Shown piece by piece: positions 45,160 through 54,450 of a DNA stretch of 64,000 bases. Position numbers and translations under genes: made by a program. A model generated the notes under the pieces. That model had not been told where the DNA came from. It saw only the letters and a program-made list of their open reading frames with translations, and made no database searches. Positions within the stretch are counted from its first letter, which is position 1; the number at the start of each line of letters is the position of its first letter. Where the stretch lies: assembly GCF_032586155.1 (NCBI RefSeq), contig NZ_JAWHTC010000002.1, positions 558,001 through 622,000 of the forward strand, read 5' to 3'. This DNA is from JAWHTC01 sp032586155 (GTDB lineage: Bacteria; Pseudomonadota; Alphaproteobacteria; Rhodobacterales; Rhodobacteraceae).

Positions 45160-45765
45160 TTAGCTGGCCTTTTTCAGGTCCTTGATCAGCGCATCGATAT
45201 TCCCGCGACGTTTGTCCAGCATTGCGCCGATCTCGGTACGCTCGGTCAGCAGCATGTTCACCCCCTCGATGAAGAGGTTGAAGAACTTCGCCTTTCCCGA
45301 CCGGTCCGACACCAGGAAGGTCACCTCGAACGGGGCCTCTCCACGCAGATGCGCGATGGTTTTGACCTCGAAGAAATTCTTGACCTTACGGGCCTTCCGG
45401 ACCTCGATCTTGCCGCCGATGAATTCACGGAAACGTTTGCCGTATTTGCGGCTGACATAGACTTGGAACGCTTTGGTAAAGGCGCTCAACTGGGCCTTGG
45501 TGGCGCGACGGGCATCGACGCCCAGCGCGTATCGCGCAATCGTCGGGACATCCGAGTAACGCACGAAGATCTTCTCGAACTTCTTGATCTTCTGCGCATC
45601 CGATCCTCCATCGTCGATAACCTTGTTGATGTCGGCGACGATCGCATCGACCAGGCGCTTGGCGCTGCTTGCGTTCATTGCCATGGCCGGGCGTGCAGCA
45701 GCAGCCAACGCTAGGGAGGAAATCATGCCCATAAGGGCGCTGCGACGGGTAGGTTTATTCGGCAT
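45160..45765 (-). CDS. mlaC: MlaC-type phospholipid shuttle protein
   Basis: A 201-residue periplasmic protein with a signal peptide that has a twin-arginine-like start (TRRSALMGMISSLALAAAARP). The mature part matches MlaC/Ttg2D (RYALGVDARRATKAQLSAFT, FFNLFIEGVNMLLTERTEIG). It carries phospholipids between the outer membrane MlaA complex and the inner membrane Mla ABC transporter. ATG 45765 overlaps the end of mlaA by eleven bases. Confidence 0.9.
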   Translation of the reverse strand: MPNKPTRRSALMGMISSLALAAAARPAMAMNASSAKRLVDAIVADINKVIDDGGSDAQKIKKFEKIFVRYSDVPTIARYALGVDARRATKAQLSAFTKAFQVYVSRKYGKRFREFIGGKIEVRKARKVKNFFEVKTIAHLRGEAPFEVTFLVSDRSGKAKFFNLFIEGVNMLLTERTEIGAMLDKRRGNIDALIKDLKKAS

Positions 45766-46546
45766 AAGGGTCACCATAGGGGTCATCGTAAGGGTCGACA
45801 TAAGCACTGTCATCGTCACCGCCAAGTTCGAACCGGCGATTTTGCAAATAGATCAGCCGCGCTTGAGCATAAGAATCGGCACTATCATACAATATGGAAT
45901 CGATGGTTTCGGAATACCGCCCCCGATCGCCCACCTTTGCTGCTAGGGATGCACCGGTACCGTAATACTTCTCCGGGCTGGGCAGGACATAACTGAGCGG
46001 GTTGGTGAACAGGTCTACCACCTTGCCCACGGCATCGCGCTCAGTAGACGGGCCCAGAATCGGCAGCTCGACAAAAGCCCCCTCGGGTACCCCCCAGACA
46101 TGCAGAGTCTCACCGAAATCGGTTTCAACCTCGTGGGCACCGAAAGCGCTTGCCGGGTCGCCCAGTCCACCGATGCCGAAAACCGTATTGAAGGCGAATC
46201 GGAAGGTGTTCTGAAATGCCCCGCCCAAATTGCCCTGAAGCAGGTTGTTGACCACAGTACCCGGCAGGCTCAGGTTCGAGGCGAAGTTAGACACCGTATC
46301 TGCCACAGGGGCCGGAATGGCCGTGGAATAGCCCTTGCCCGCCGGGCGAAGCAGTCTCCGGTCGATGGTCCGATTGAACTCGTGATTGCTTCGGTTCACC
46401 GTTTCATAAGGATCGTGAATCCCATCCGGCGCCTCGCCGGGTCCCGGCACACTGCACGCCGACAGCACAACGACGGCAGCTAGTACCGCCAACCCCCGCA
46501 CCCAACGGCGCAGTTCAAAAATTTGCGTGGCATGCAGTTGAAACAA
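45755..46546 (-). CDS. mlaA: MlaA outer-membrane lipoprotein
   Basis: A 263-residue VacJ/MlaA lipoprotein. A lipobox LSAC follows the signal helix (VVVLSACSVPG). Core motifs are DPYETVNRSNHEFNRTIDRR, FRFAFNTVFGIGGLGDPAS and a long GVPEGAFVELPILGPS segment. It removes misplaced phospholipid from the outer leaflet. The C-terminus is a short acidic repeat (DPYDDPYGDPYAE) whose last codons overlap mlaC. Confidence 0.93.
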   Translation of the reverse strand: MFQLHATQIFELRRWVRGLAVLAAVVVLSACSVPGPGEAPDGIHDPYETVNRSNHEFNRTIDRRLLRPAGKGYSTAIPAPVADTVSNFASNLSLPGTVVNNLLQGNLGGAFQNTFRFAFNTVFGIGGLGDPASAFGAHEVETDFGETLHVWGVPEGAFVELPILGPSTERDAVGKVVDLFTNPLSYVLPSPEKYYGTGASLAAKVGDRGRYSETIDSILYDSADSYAQARLIYLQNRRFELGGDDDSAYVDPYDDPYGDPYAE

Positions 46547-46719
46547 TAGAATTACCGCCCTGAAACCTTTAGTCTCTACTTAATTGTTGCAACGATATTG
46601 CCCAGAGCGCCTTTTGCCTTCAACGAAAGATGTGGCAGATTGGCGACAAACATCACACGGGACATCTCCCAATCAAAGGAATTTGCCCCGGAATTCGGGC
46701 AGTTGAACGAAAAAACGCC

Positions 46720-48459
46720 ATGCGCAGAAACTCGCCGCCCATTGAAACCGGCCTTGCCGAATTGCGGGATGCCCGCCGCCAAAGCCGCGGGCTGTACTGG
46801 GCTGTGGGGTTGTTTGGCGTCTTCGTCAACCTGCTGATGCTGACAGGACCGCTTTACATGCTGCAGGTCTACGACCGGGTATTGGGGTCGCGTTCAGTGG
46901 CGACGTTGGTAGCGTTGTCGATCCTCGTTTTGTTTCTCTACCTCATGTACGGGCTCTTGGATTTTGCCCGCGGCCGGGTGATGGCCCGCGCCGGGGCTCG
47001 GTTCCAGGCCCGGCTAGATGGCCGGGTGTTCGACGCAGTGTTACGCAAATCCTCACTGGTCGGGCCTCAGGAAACCGCCTCCAACCTTGCCGATCTCGAA
47101 GCGGTCCAGCGGCTGATGTCCTCGCCTGCCCTGCTGGCGGTGACCGATATCCCTTGGACCCCGTTCTTCCTGTTCGCGATCTTCATCTTTCATCCCTGGC
47201 TGGGCACGCTCGCCATTCTGGGTGGAGCCGCCCTGATCCTGCTGGCCGTGATCAACCAATGGGTCTCGCGTGCACCGCTGAACCGCGCCGGGACCGCCGG
47301 CATCCAGGCCGACCGCATGGCCGGAAACCTGCGCGAAGAAGCCGAACTGGTGGTCTCTCTGGGCATGCGCGACGCTGCCTTCCGCCGCTGGGAAACGGGG
47401 CGAAAAGACGCGCTTGCGGCTCAGGTGCACGCCACCGATCTCAGCAGTTCCTTCACCTCTGTCTCCAAAAGCTTCCGGCTGCTGCTGCAATCGGCGATGC
47501 TGGGCCTTGGCGCCTATTTGGTGTTGCAAGGGCAATTGACCCCAGGCGCGATGATCGCGGGGTCCATCCTGCTAGGCCGAGCCCTTCAGCCGGTGGAACA
47601 GACCATCGCTCAATGGGCCTTGATCGAACGCGCCCGGCGCGGTTGGCACGGCCTCGCTGTGCTTCTCTCCGAAGTTCCACCTGAGGCCCCACGCACGGCG
47701 CTGCCGCGTCCTCGTGCACGCCTCGATGTACAGCAACTGACAATCGTGCCACCCGGGCAAAGCACCGCCAGCTTGCGCATGCTGTCGTTCAAACTCGAAC
47801 CCGGCACGGCACTGGGTGTGATCGGCCCGTCAGGGGCGGGTAAATCCACCCTCGCTCATGCTCTGACCGGCGTCTGGCGTCCGGCTGGCGGCTATATCCG
47901 CCTCGACGGTGCGGCGCTCGATCAATACGATCCCAACGTGTTGGGCGGTTATGTCGGCTACCTGCCCCAGCGAGTGCAACTGTTCGACGGAACGATTGCC
48001 GAAAACATTGCCCGGCTGTCTCCTGCACCCGATGACGCCAAGGTGGTCGAAGCCGCGCAAAAGGCCGATGCCCATGACATGATCCTGGGAATGCCACGTG
48101 GTTATGACACGCAGGTCTCGGCAGCAGGCGGACGTCTTTCCGGCGGGCAAATCCAGCGCATCGGCCTGGCCCGCGCGATGTATGACAACCCGGTCCTGCT
48201 GGTGCTGGATGAACCCAACTCAAACCTCGACAACACAGGCTCGATCGCTCTGAACAAGGCCATCCGCGCGATGAAGGCAAAAGGCGGCTCGGTCATCATC
48301 ATGGCGCACCGCCCGGCGGCCATCCAGGAGTGCGAATTGCTGCTGGTGCTCGAAGGCGGCGCCCGCAAGGCCTTTGGCCCGCGGGACGAAGTGCTGCGTG
48401 AGACCGTGCAGAACGCGGCCCAGATCGCAGCTGCCCGCAAACCCGGAGGAATCCAGTGA
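46720..48459 (+). CDS. Type I secretion ABC transporter (PrsD-like)
   Basis: A 579-residue ABC half-transporter. Membrane domain with about six helices (20-310; TGPLYMLQVYDRVLGSRSVA is typical), then the ATPase: GPSGAGKST, LSGGQIQRIGLARAMYDNP and LLVLDEPNSNLD. It lacks an N-terminal C39 peptidase, as in exporters of RTX proteins and exopolysaccharide-modifying enzymes. ATG 46720 is preferred, although the ribosome site is weak. It overlaps the adaptor gene as ATGA. No RTX substrate or TolC-like gene lies in the window. Confidence 0.92.
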   Translation: MRRNSPPIETGLAELRDARRQSRGLYWAVGLFGVFVNLLMLTGPLYMLQVYDRVLGSRSVATLVALSILVLFLYLMYGLLDFARGRVMARAGARFQARLDGRVFDAVLRKSSLVGPQETASNLADLEAVQRLMSSPALLAVTDIPWTPFFLFAIFIFHPWLGTLAILGGAALILLAVINQWVSRAPLNRAGTAGIQADRMAGNLREEAELVVSLGMRDAAFRRWETGRKDALAAQVHATDLSSSFTSVSKSFRLLLQSAMLGLGAYLVLQGQLTPGAMIAGSILLGRALQPVEQTIAQWALIERARRGWHGLAVLLSEVPPEAPRTALPRPRARLDVQQLTIVPPGQSTASLRMLSFKLEPGTALGVIGPSGAGKSTLAHALTGVWRPAGGYIRLDGAALDQYDPNVLGGYVGYLPQRVQLFDGTIAENIARLSPAPDDAKVVEAAQKADAHDMILGMPRGYDTQVSAAGGRLSGGQIQRIGLARAMYDNPVLLVLDEPNSNLDNTGSIALNKAIRAMKAKGGSVIIMAHRPAAIQECELLLVLEGGARKAFGPRDEVLRETVQNAAQIAAARKPGGIQ

Positions 48460-49769
48460 TGACAGGTGATGAGACAAAAGCCTGGTCCGCCCGATGGCCC
48501 CTGCTGATCGGCTTCCTGGGCGTTGCGATCCTGCTGGGCGGTTTCGGCACATGGGCCGCCATGACCCAGATTGCCGGTGCGGTTGTGGCCCCCGGTCAGA
48601 TCGAAGTCGATCAGAACCGTCAGGTCGTCCAGCACCCATATGGTGGCGTGGTGGCGGACATTCTTGTGGACGAAGGCGACACGGTCGAGGCCGGAGCAGT
48701 GCTTATCCGACTAGACCCAACCGAACTCAATTCGCAACGTGCCATCATCGAATCCGAACTGTTCGAGATGATGGCGCGCAGCGCCCGGCTCAAGGCCGAA
48801 CGCGCCGGCACCGACGTGCTGGATTTTGACCCCGAGCTTCAAGCCCGCGCCGCCAAGGACCCCGACGTCAAGGAATTGATGGAGGGGCAGGCCAACCTGA
48901 TGCGTGCCCGCTCCGTTTCGATTGCCCGTGAAACCGAACAGCTCTCGCGCCAGCGCGATCAGCTCAGCAGCCAGATCAAGGGTATCGACGCCCAGGCCGC
49001 GGCACTCAAAACTCAGTTGAGCCTGATCGGCGAGGAACTCACCTCGCAGCAATCCCTGCTCGACAAGGGCCTGGCACAGGCCAGCCGCGTCCTGTCACTG
49101 CAACGCGAAGAGGCCCGCCTGTCCGGTACCGTGGGCGAGCTGACGGCACGCAAGGCCCAGACCGAGGAACGTATCACCGAGATCGAGATCGGCATTCTCA
49201 AACTCGACAGCGAACGCCGGGAAGAGGCCATCACCCAGCTGCGCGACCTGCGCGTGCGCCAGCTTGAACTCCTGGAACAACGCCGCGCCGTGAACGAACG
49301 ACTCGATCGTCTGGTCATCACCGCCCCGGTGGCGGGCGTGGTCTACAACATGACCATCTTTGCGCAACGTGCCGTGATCAGCCCGGCGGAACCGTTGCTC
49401 TTCCTTGTGCCACAGGACCGCCCGCTGGTGATTTCCGCCATGGTCGACCCAATCCATGTGGACATGGTTTATGTCGGACAGGAGGTCACCCTGCGCTTCC
49501 CGGCCTTCGACCAACGCGACACGCCTGACATATTCGGTCAGGTGGCCACCCTCTCGCCAGATGCCTTCCGGGATGAGACCACCGGCGCCACCTTCTACCG
49601 CGCCGAGATCGTAATGAACGAAGGAGAGGCCGCACGCCTGCCCGAGGGCGCCAGTCTGATCCCAGGCATGCCGGTCGACAGCTTCATCCGCACTGATGAC
49701 CGGACACCAATTGCCTATCTTCTACGCCCCCTCACGGTCTATTTCTCCAAAGCCTTTCGCGAAAGCTGA
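48456..49769 (+). CDS. HlyD-family type I secretion adaptor (PrsE-like)
   Basis: A 437-residue membrane fusion protein: short cytoplasmic end, membrane helix (about 13-38), a split lipoyl domain (VVAPGQIEVDQNRQVVQHPY), long coiled coil (about 85-280, rich in ARLSGTVGELTARKAQTEER-like heptads) and a beta-barrel end (PLLFLVPQDRPLVISAMVDP). It bridges the ABC exporter to an outer-membrane channel. Co-translated with the ABC gene. Confidence 0.93.
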   Translation: MMTGDETKAWSARWPLLIGFLGVAILLGGFGTWAAMTQIAGAVVAPGQIEVDQNRQVVQHPYGGVVADILVDEGDTVEAGAVLIRLDPTELNSQRAIIESELFEMMARSARLKAERAGTDVLDFDPELQARAAKDPDVKELMEGQANLMRARSVSIARETEQLSRQRDQLSSQIKGIDAQAAALKTQLSLIGEELTSQQSLLDKGLAQASRVLSLQREEARLSGTVGELTARKAQTEERITEIEIGILKLDSERREEAITQLRDLRVRQLELLEQRRAVNERLDRLVITAPVAGVVYNMTIFAQRAVISPAEPLLFLVPQDRPLVISAMVDPIHVDMVYVGQEVTLRFPAFDQRDTPDIFGQVATLSPDAFRDETTGATFYRAEIVMNEGEAARLPEGASLIPGMPVDSFIRTDDRTPIAYLLRPLTVYFSKAFRES

Positions 49770-49866
49770 CGCAGGACACCAGCGCAAGGTCGCGCAACGT
49801 CTCGCCAACACCCCCGCGATGCACTAGCGTCAGCGCGATTCGAACGTTTTCAAAAGGACTGCACCC

Positions 49867-50328
49867 ATGTCACAGATCGAAGCCCGCCTTGCCGAGCTTG
49901 GCATCACCCTGCCTGACGCTCCGGCCCCCGCCGCCAACTATGTTCCCTTCGTTCAGGTCGGCGACATCGTCTATGTCTCGGGGCAGATTTCACGCACCGA
50001 TGACGGGCTGATCACCGGCAAGGTCGGCACCGATCTGACCACCGAGGACGGCGCCGCCGCCGCCCGCACCTGCGCGCTTCAATTGCTTGCCCAGGTCAAG
50101 GCGGCCTGCGACGGCGACCTCGACCGCCTGGTGCGCGTCGTCAAGCTGACCGGTTTCGTCAATTCCACTCCCGACTTTTCCGAACAGCCTCAAGTCGTCA
50201 ACGGCTGCTCCGACTTCCTTGTCGAAGCCCTCGGCGAAGCTGGTCGCCACTCCCGCTCAGCGGTTTCGGCTGGTGCGCTGCCGTTAGGTGTTGCTGTGGA
50301 AATCGAAGGCATCTTCCAGATCAAGTAA
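49867..50328 (+). CDS. RidA family protein
   Basis: A 153-residue YjgF/YER057c/UK114 protein of the longer (about 150) subgroup. SQIEARLAELGITLPDAPAP start; YVSGQISRTDDG and GRHSRSAVSAGALPLGVAVE, with the conserved Arg and Glu positions. Members deaminate reactive enamine/imine intermediates from PLP enzymes; this subgroup is less well studied. Its TAA overlaps the next ATG. Confidence 0.9.
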   Translation: MSQIEARLAELGITLPDAPAPAANYVPFVQVGDIVYVSGQISRTDDGLITGKVGTDLTTEDGAAAARTCALQLLAQVKAACDGDLDRLVRVVKLTGFVNSTPDFSEQPQVVNGCSDFLVEALGEAGRHSRSAVSAGALPLGVAVEIEGIFQIK

Positions 50329-51086
50329 TGCCCACGCTCCCTCCTGCGTTTCTTAACCGCCCCCTGGCCCACCGTGCCCTGCACGACGTGTCCAAGGGGC
50401 GGCCCGAAAACTCGCGTGCGGCCATCCGCGCGGCGATCGACGCCGGCTATGGGATCGAGATCGACCTGCAACTGTCTGCTGACGGGCGGGCGATGGTGTT
50501 TCACGACTACGACCTCGGGCGGCTGACGCCCGAGACCGGCCCGATCCGCCAGCGCAGTGCGTCAGAGTTGGCAAGACTTCCCCTCAAGGGCGGCGATGGC
50601 GAAACAATCCCAACTCTGACGGATGTTCTCGACCTGATCGCTGGCCAAGTACCCCTTCTCATCGAGATCAAGGACCAGGACGGTGCCATGGGCTCTAATG
50701 TCGGCCCCTTGGAATATGCCACGGCGCAGGCACTTGCAGACTATGACGGACCGGTTGCCCTGATGTCCTTCAACCCGCACGCAGTCGAGGTTCTGTCCCG
50801 GCTTCTGCCCGATTTGCCCCGGGGCCTCACCACCTGCCGCTACAATCCGCTCGAATGGCCACTTCTGCCCGACGCCACCTGCGATCACCTGCGGCTAATT
50901 CCTGATTACGACCGGGTCGGCGCCAGTTTCGTCTCACACAATGTCGAGGACTTGCATAACCCACGCCTGACCGAGTTGCGCGTGCAAAATGCCAACATCC
51001 TGTGCTGGACCGTCACCTCGGCAGAGCAGGAGGTCGAGGCACGCAAGGTGGTCGACAACGTCACCTTCGAGGGTTACCTCGCTTAG
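50328..51086 (+). CDS. Glycerophosphodiester phosphodiesterase family protein
   Basis: A 252-residue cytosolic GDPD. LAHRALHDVSKGRPENSRAA carries the first His and Glu; YGIEIDLQLSADGRAMVFHD the Glu-Asp pair and second His; PLLIEIKDQDG continues the metal site. It cleaves glycerophosphodiesters to glycerol-3-phosphate and alcohol. It overlaps the RidA stop (TAATG). The GDPD after RidA arrangement is inferred to be one transcript. Confidence 0.9.
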   Translation: MPTLPPAFLNRPLAHRALHDVSKGRPENSRAAIRAAIDAGYGIEIDLQLSADGRAMVFHDYDLGRLTPETGPIRQRSASELARLPLKGGDGETIPTLTDVLDLIAGQVPLLIEIKDQDGAMGSNVGPLEYATAQALADYDGPVALMSFNPHAVEVLSRLLPDLPRGLTTCRYNPLEWPLLPDATCDHLRLIPDYDRVGASFVSHNVEDLHNPRLTELRVQNANILCWTVTSAEQEVEARKVVDNVTFEGYLA

Positions 51087-51129
51087 CCCGCTACTTGCTC
51101 CTGGCTCCGCCCTGTCGGATAGTCGGGCA

Positions 51130-52320
51130 ATGGACGGCGACACCGCAATCGAAATACGCTTGCTCACTTCCCTCTCGCAGATCGACGCGCGTGACTGGGA
51201 TGCTTGCGCCTGCCCCGAGGCCGCGTCGGGCGGTGCCCCAAATGACCCCTTTACCACCCACCGGTTCCTCTCCGCTCTCGAACAGAGCGGCTCGGTCGGC
51301 CCCGGCACCGGCTGGCAACCGCAATACCTGACCGCATATCTGGAAGGGAAGTTGATTGCCTGCGCCCCGCTCTATGCCAAGTCCCATTCCCAGGGCGAAT
51401 ACATCTTCGATCACAACTGGGCCCATGCCTATGAGCGCGCCGGAGGCCGGTACTATCCCAAGCTTCAGCTTGCCGTGCCTTTCACCCCTGTCACAGGCCG
51501 CCGCCTGCTCACGCGTTCCGAGTTCGAAACCACCGGTCGAAATGCCCTGATCCAGGGCGCGGTTCAGATTGCCAGCCAGAACGAAATCAGCTCACTTCAC
51601 GTCACTTTCTGCACCGAAACCGAGGCACAGGCGGGCCAGAAGATGGGCCTGCTGCACCGCACCACACAGCAATTCCATTGGGAGAACGCGGGCTATGCGG
51701 ATTTCGACGCATTTCTGGCCTCGCTCAGTTCGCGAAAACGCAAGAACATCCGCAAGGAACGCACCCAAGCTCAGAATTTCGGCGGGCGTATCCTGGCATT
51801 GTCCGGCGACGATATCGGTCGCGAGCACTGGGATGCCTTCTGGCAGTTCTACCAGGACACCGGCAGCCGTAAATGGGGCTCGCCCTACCTGACCCGCAGC
51901 TTCTTTGACATCGCCCATGAAACCATGCGGGACGACATTCTTCTGGTCCTCGCGGAACGGAGCGGTCGGTACGTTGCTGGTGCCCTCAACTTCATTGGCC
52001 GCGACACGCTTTACGGCCGCTATTGGGGTTGTGGCGAACATTACCCCTGCCTGCATTTCGAGCTGTGCTATTATCAGGCCATCGACTTCGCCATCATCCA
52101 CGGCCTGTCCCGGGTCGAGGCCGGGGCGCAAGGCGAACACAAGCTGGCGCGCGGCTATTTGCCCACCACCTGCCATGCGCTACACTGGGTCGCCGATCCG
52201 GGCTTTGCCGATGCGGTGGCGCAGTATCTTGAAGCGGAACGCGAGGCCGTGGCTGAAGAGATCGAGGTGCTCACCACCTTTGGCCCGTTTCGCAAATCAA
52301 ACGAGGAGGATCACGATTGA
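51130..52320 (+). CDS. GNAT/FemAB-like protein of the DUF482 group
   Basis: A 396-residue protein. The DUF482 pattern is visible: NDPFTTHRFLSALEQSGSVG, YIFDHNWAHAYERAGGRYYP, SSRKRKNIRKERTQAQNFGG and HYPCLHFELCYYQAIDFAI with GAQGEHKLARGYLP. It resembles peptidoglycan-modifying aminoacyl-transfer folds, but no activity is established for the family. ATG 51130; longer in-frame starts lie inside the GDPD gene. It overlaps the pterin dehydratase start. Confidence 0.87.
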   Translation: MDGDTAIEIRLLTSLSQIDARDWDACACPEAASGGAPNDPFTTHRFLSALEQSGSVGPGTGWQPQYLTAYLEGKLIACAPLYAKSHSQGEYIFDHNWAHAYERAGGRYYPKLQLAVPFTPVTGRRLLTRSEFETTGRNALIQGAVQIASQNEISSLHVTFCTETEAQAGQKMGLLHRTTQQFHWENAGYADFDAFLASLSSRKRKNIRKERTQAQNFGGRILALSGDDIGREHWDAFWQFYQDTGSRKWGSPYLTRSFFDIAHETMRDDILLVLAERSGRYVAGALNFIGRDTLYGRYWGCGEHYPCLHFELCYYQAIDFAIIHGLSRVEAGAQGEHKLARGYLPTTCHALHWVADPGFADAVAQYLEAEREAVAEEIEVLTTFGPFRKSNEEDHD

Positions 52321-52607
52321 CCGAGCTTCTCTCAACCACCGCCCGCGACAGTCTGCTTGCGCCGCTGTTTGACAATGGTTGGACCTTGATCGAGGGCAGT
52401 GACGCGATCACCAAGACCTACAGGTTCGATGATTTCGCCGGTGCGTTTGCCTGGATGACCCACGCGGCTATCTGGGCCGAGAAATGGAACCACCACCCGG
52501 AATGGACCAATGCATATAACAAGGTCGCGGTGACCCTGACCACCCACGACGTTGGCGGCCTGACATCGCTCGATGCCAAGCTCGCCCGCAAGTTCGACAG
52601 CCTCTGA
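52317..52607 (+). CDS. 4a-hydroxytetrahydrobiopterin dehydratase (pterin carbinolamine dehydratase)
   Basis: A 96-residue PCD/DCoH. The active-site motif EKWNHHPEWTNAYNKVAVTL has the paired His residues and Tyr. It dehydrates 4a-hydroxy-tetrahydropterin to recycle the aromatic-hydroxylase cofactor; no hydroxylase is beside it here. Start is TTG at 52317, overlapping the previous stop (TTGA) with AGGAGG seven bases upstream, which decides the choice. Confidence 0.92.
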   Translation: MTELLSTTARDSLLAPLFDNGWTLIEGSDAITKTYRFDDFAGAFAWMTHAAIWAEKWNHHPEWTNAYNKVAVTLTTHDVGGLTSLDAKLARKFDSL

Positions 52608-52611
52608 CGAC

Positions 52612-53100
52612 TTAGAGCTTTTCCAAAAGTTTTTCACCGGCGGTCAATTCACAGACCCCGCCCTGAACCTCTTCGTTCAGATGGGTGACAACCCCGTCTT
52701 CGGCCACCAGCGCGTAACGCTTTGACCGGCCGAACATGCCGCCCTGCGGGAAGTCGAAGTCCATGCCCAGTGCCTTCGTAAACTCGCCACTTGCATCGCC
52801 CAAAAGGCTGATCCCGGCATCACCCGCGCCCATTTCCTTGTCCCAGGCCGCCATGGTGAAGCCGTCATTGACCGAGATACAGTAGATGTCCTCGACACCT
52901 TTCTCGGCAAACCCCTCACGGGTTCGCATAAAGCTGGGCAAATGTGCCGCCGAGCATGTCCGCGAAAACGCCGCCGGAAGCCCGAAAACCACCACTTTGC
53001 GGCCATCAACCATGTCCGCGGTCTGAACCGCGTGCACCCCGTTTTCATCGAACTTGTAAAGCGTTCCATCCGGGATCCGATCCCCTACCTTGATTGCCAC
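52612..53100 (-). CDS. Peroxiredoxin of the Prx5 type
   Basis: A 162-residue thiol peroxidase. Active-site region FGLPAAFSRTCSAAHLPSFM has the peroxidatic Cys; GVEDIYCISVNDGFTMAAWD and DFPQGGMFGRSKRYALV are family marks. A second Cys near the end (GGVCELTAGEKLL) could be resolving. It reduces peroxides using glutathione/glutaredoxin or thioredoxin. Divergent from the FAD reductase gene with about 80 bases between. Confidence 0.93.
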   Translation of the reverse strand: MAIKVGDRIPDGTLYKFDENGVHAVQTADMVDGRKVVVFGLPAAFSRTCSAAHLPSFMRTREGFAEKGVEDIYCISVNDGFTMAAWDKEMGAGDAGISLLGDASGEFTKALGMDFDFPQGGMFGRSKRYALVAEDGVVTHLNEEVQGGVCELTAGEKLLEKL

Positions 53101-53183
53101 TGAAACTCTCCTATTCGCGCGTTGCTTTTTACGTCTTTCAGGTTATAGGCTCGCCCAGCAGACACAATGGGAAAGGGTGCACC

Positions 53184-54389
53184 ATGGCTCACATCGTTGT
53201 CATCGGGGCCGGCCAGGCCGGCTCTTCGCTTTGCGCCAAGCTGCGCAACTTGAGCTTTGAAGGCGAGATCACCCTGATCGGCAACGAACCTTCGCCCCCC
53301 TACCAGCGCCCACCGCTGTCCAAAGCTTATCTCCTGGGCGAGATGGAGTTGGAACGCCTCTACCTGCGCCCCGAGAGCTTCTATGCCGACAACGGTATCG
53401 CCCTGCGCACCGGCACCCATGTGCAGTCCATCGACCCAGTGGCGAAAACCGTGACCACCGAAGGAGAAACGCTTTCCTATGATATGTTGGCGCTTTGCAC
53501 CGGCTCGACCCCGCGCCGTTTGCCTGATGCCATCGGCGGTGCGCTTGATGGCGTGCATGTGGTGCGAACCCTTGCGGATGTCGGCGCCATGGCCCCCGAG
53601 TTTACCGAGGGCAAAAACGTGCTGATCGTCGGCGGTGGCTATATCGGCCTCGAAGCGGCAGCCGTGGCCGCCAAGAAGGGCCTCAAGGTCACGCTGGTGG
53701 AAATGGCCGACCGCATACTTCAACGGGTTGCCGCCCCGGAGACCTCGGATTATTTCCGCGCGCTTCATACTGGCCATGGGGTCAACATCCTTGAAGGTGT
53801 CGGGCTTGACCGGCTTATCGGTGACACACGCGTCACCGGTGCCAAACTCTCGGACGGCACTGAACTGATGGTCGATTTTGTCATCGTTGGCGTCGGCGTC
53901 GCCCCAGGGTCCGAGCTGGCCAAGGCCGCCGGGCTCACTCTTGACAATGGCATCAAGACCGATGCCCAGGGCCGCACTTCCGATCCCAACATCTGGGCCG
54001 CTGGCGATTGCGCCTCGTTTCCCTATCGCGACACCCGTATCCGGCTGGAAAGCGTGCCAAACGCCATTGATCAAGCCGAATGTATTGCCGAAAACATGAT
54101 GGGCGCAGGCAAGGACTATGTCGCCAAACCGTGGTTCTGGTCGGATCAATATGACGTTAAGCTGCAGATCGCGGGGCTGAACGCCGGTTATGACAGGGTC
54201 ATCACCCGCCCCGGCGACAAGGAAAACAGTTCCTCCTTCTGGTACTACACCGGCAACACGCTTCTGGCTGTCGATGCCATGAATGACCCGCGCGCTTACA
54301 TGATCGGAAAACGCTTGATCGAAGGCGGCAAATCCCCTGACCCGGCGGCGGTGGCTGATCCTTCGGTCGATCTCAAATCGCTGATGTAG
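53184..54389 (+). CDS. FAD-dependent NAD(P)H-ferredoxin reductase family protein
   Basis: A 401-residue reductase of the putidaredoxin/rhodocoxin reductase type. FAD motif HIVVIGAGQAGSSLCAKL, PPYQRPPLSKAYLLGEM, NAD motif VLIVGGGYIGLEAAAVAAKK, DPNIWAAGDCASFPYRDTRI and DQAECIAENMMGAG. It passes electrons from NAD(P)H to a 2Fe-2S ferredoxin. No ferredoxin or P450 gene is adjacent. ATG at 53184; the longer frame would overlap the divergent peroxiredoxin. Confidence 0.92.
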   Translation: MAHIVVIGAGQAGSSLCAKLRNLSFEGEITLIGNEPSPPYQRPPLSKAYLLGEMELERLYLRPESFYADNGIALRTGTHVQSIDPVAKTVTTEGETLSYDMLALCTGSTPRRLPDAIGGALDGVHVVRTLADVGAMAPEFTEGKNVLIVGGGYIGLEAAAVAAKKGLKVTLVEMADRILQRVAAPETSDYFRALHTGHGVNILEGVGLDRLIGDTRVTGAKLSDGTELMVDFVIVGVGVAPGSELAKAAGLTLDNGIKTDAQGRTSDPNIWAAGDCASFPYRDTRIRLESVPNAIDQAECIAENMMGAGKDYVAKPWFWSDQYDVKLQIAGLNAGYDRVITRPGDKENSSSFWYYTGNTLLAVDAMNDPRAYMIGKRLIEGGKSPDPAAVADPSVDLKSLM

Positions 54390-54407
54390 CTGCCATGGCG
54401 AAGCCCC

Positions 54408-54430
54408 GTAGGGTGCGTTTTCAACGCACC
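54408..54430. repeat. Short palindromic intergenic repeat, copy 2
   Basis: GTAGGGTGCGTT-TTC-AACGCACC: stem 54412-54419 with 54423-54430. It shares the GTAGGGTGCG / CGCACC frame with 9443-9468 and sits between the FAD reductase and rsmD. Confidence 0.6.
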
Positions 54431-54450
54431 ATCCCTCAACGGTACAACAC

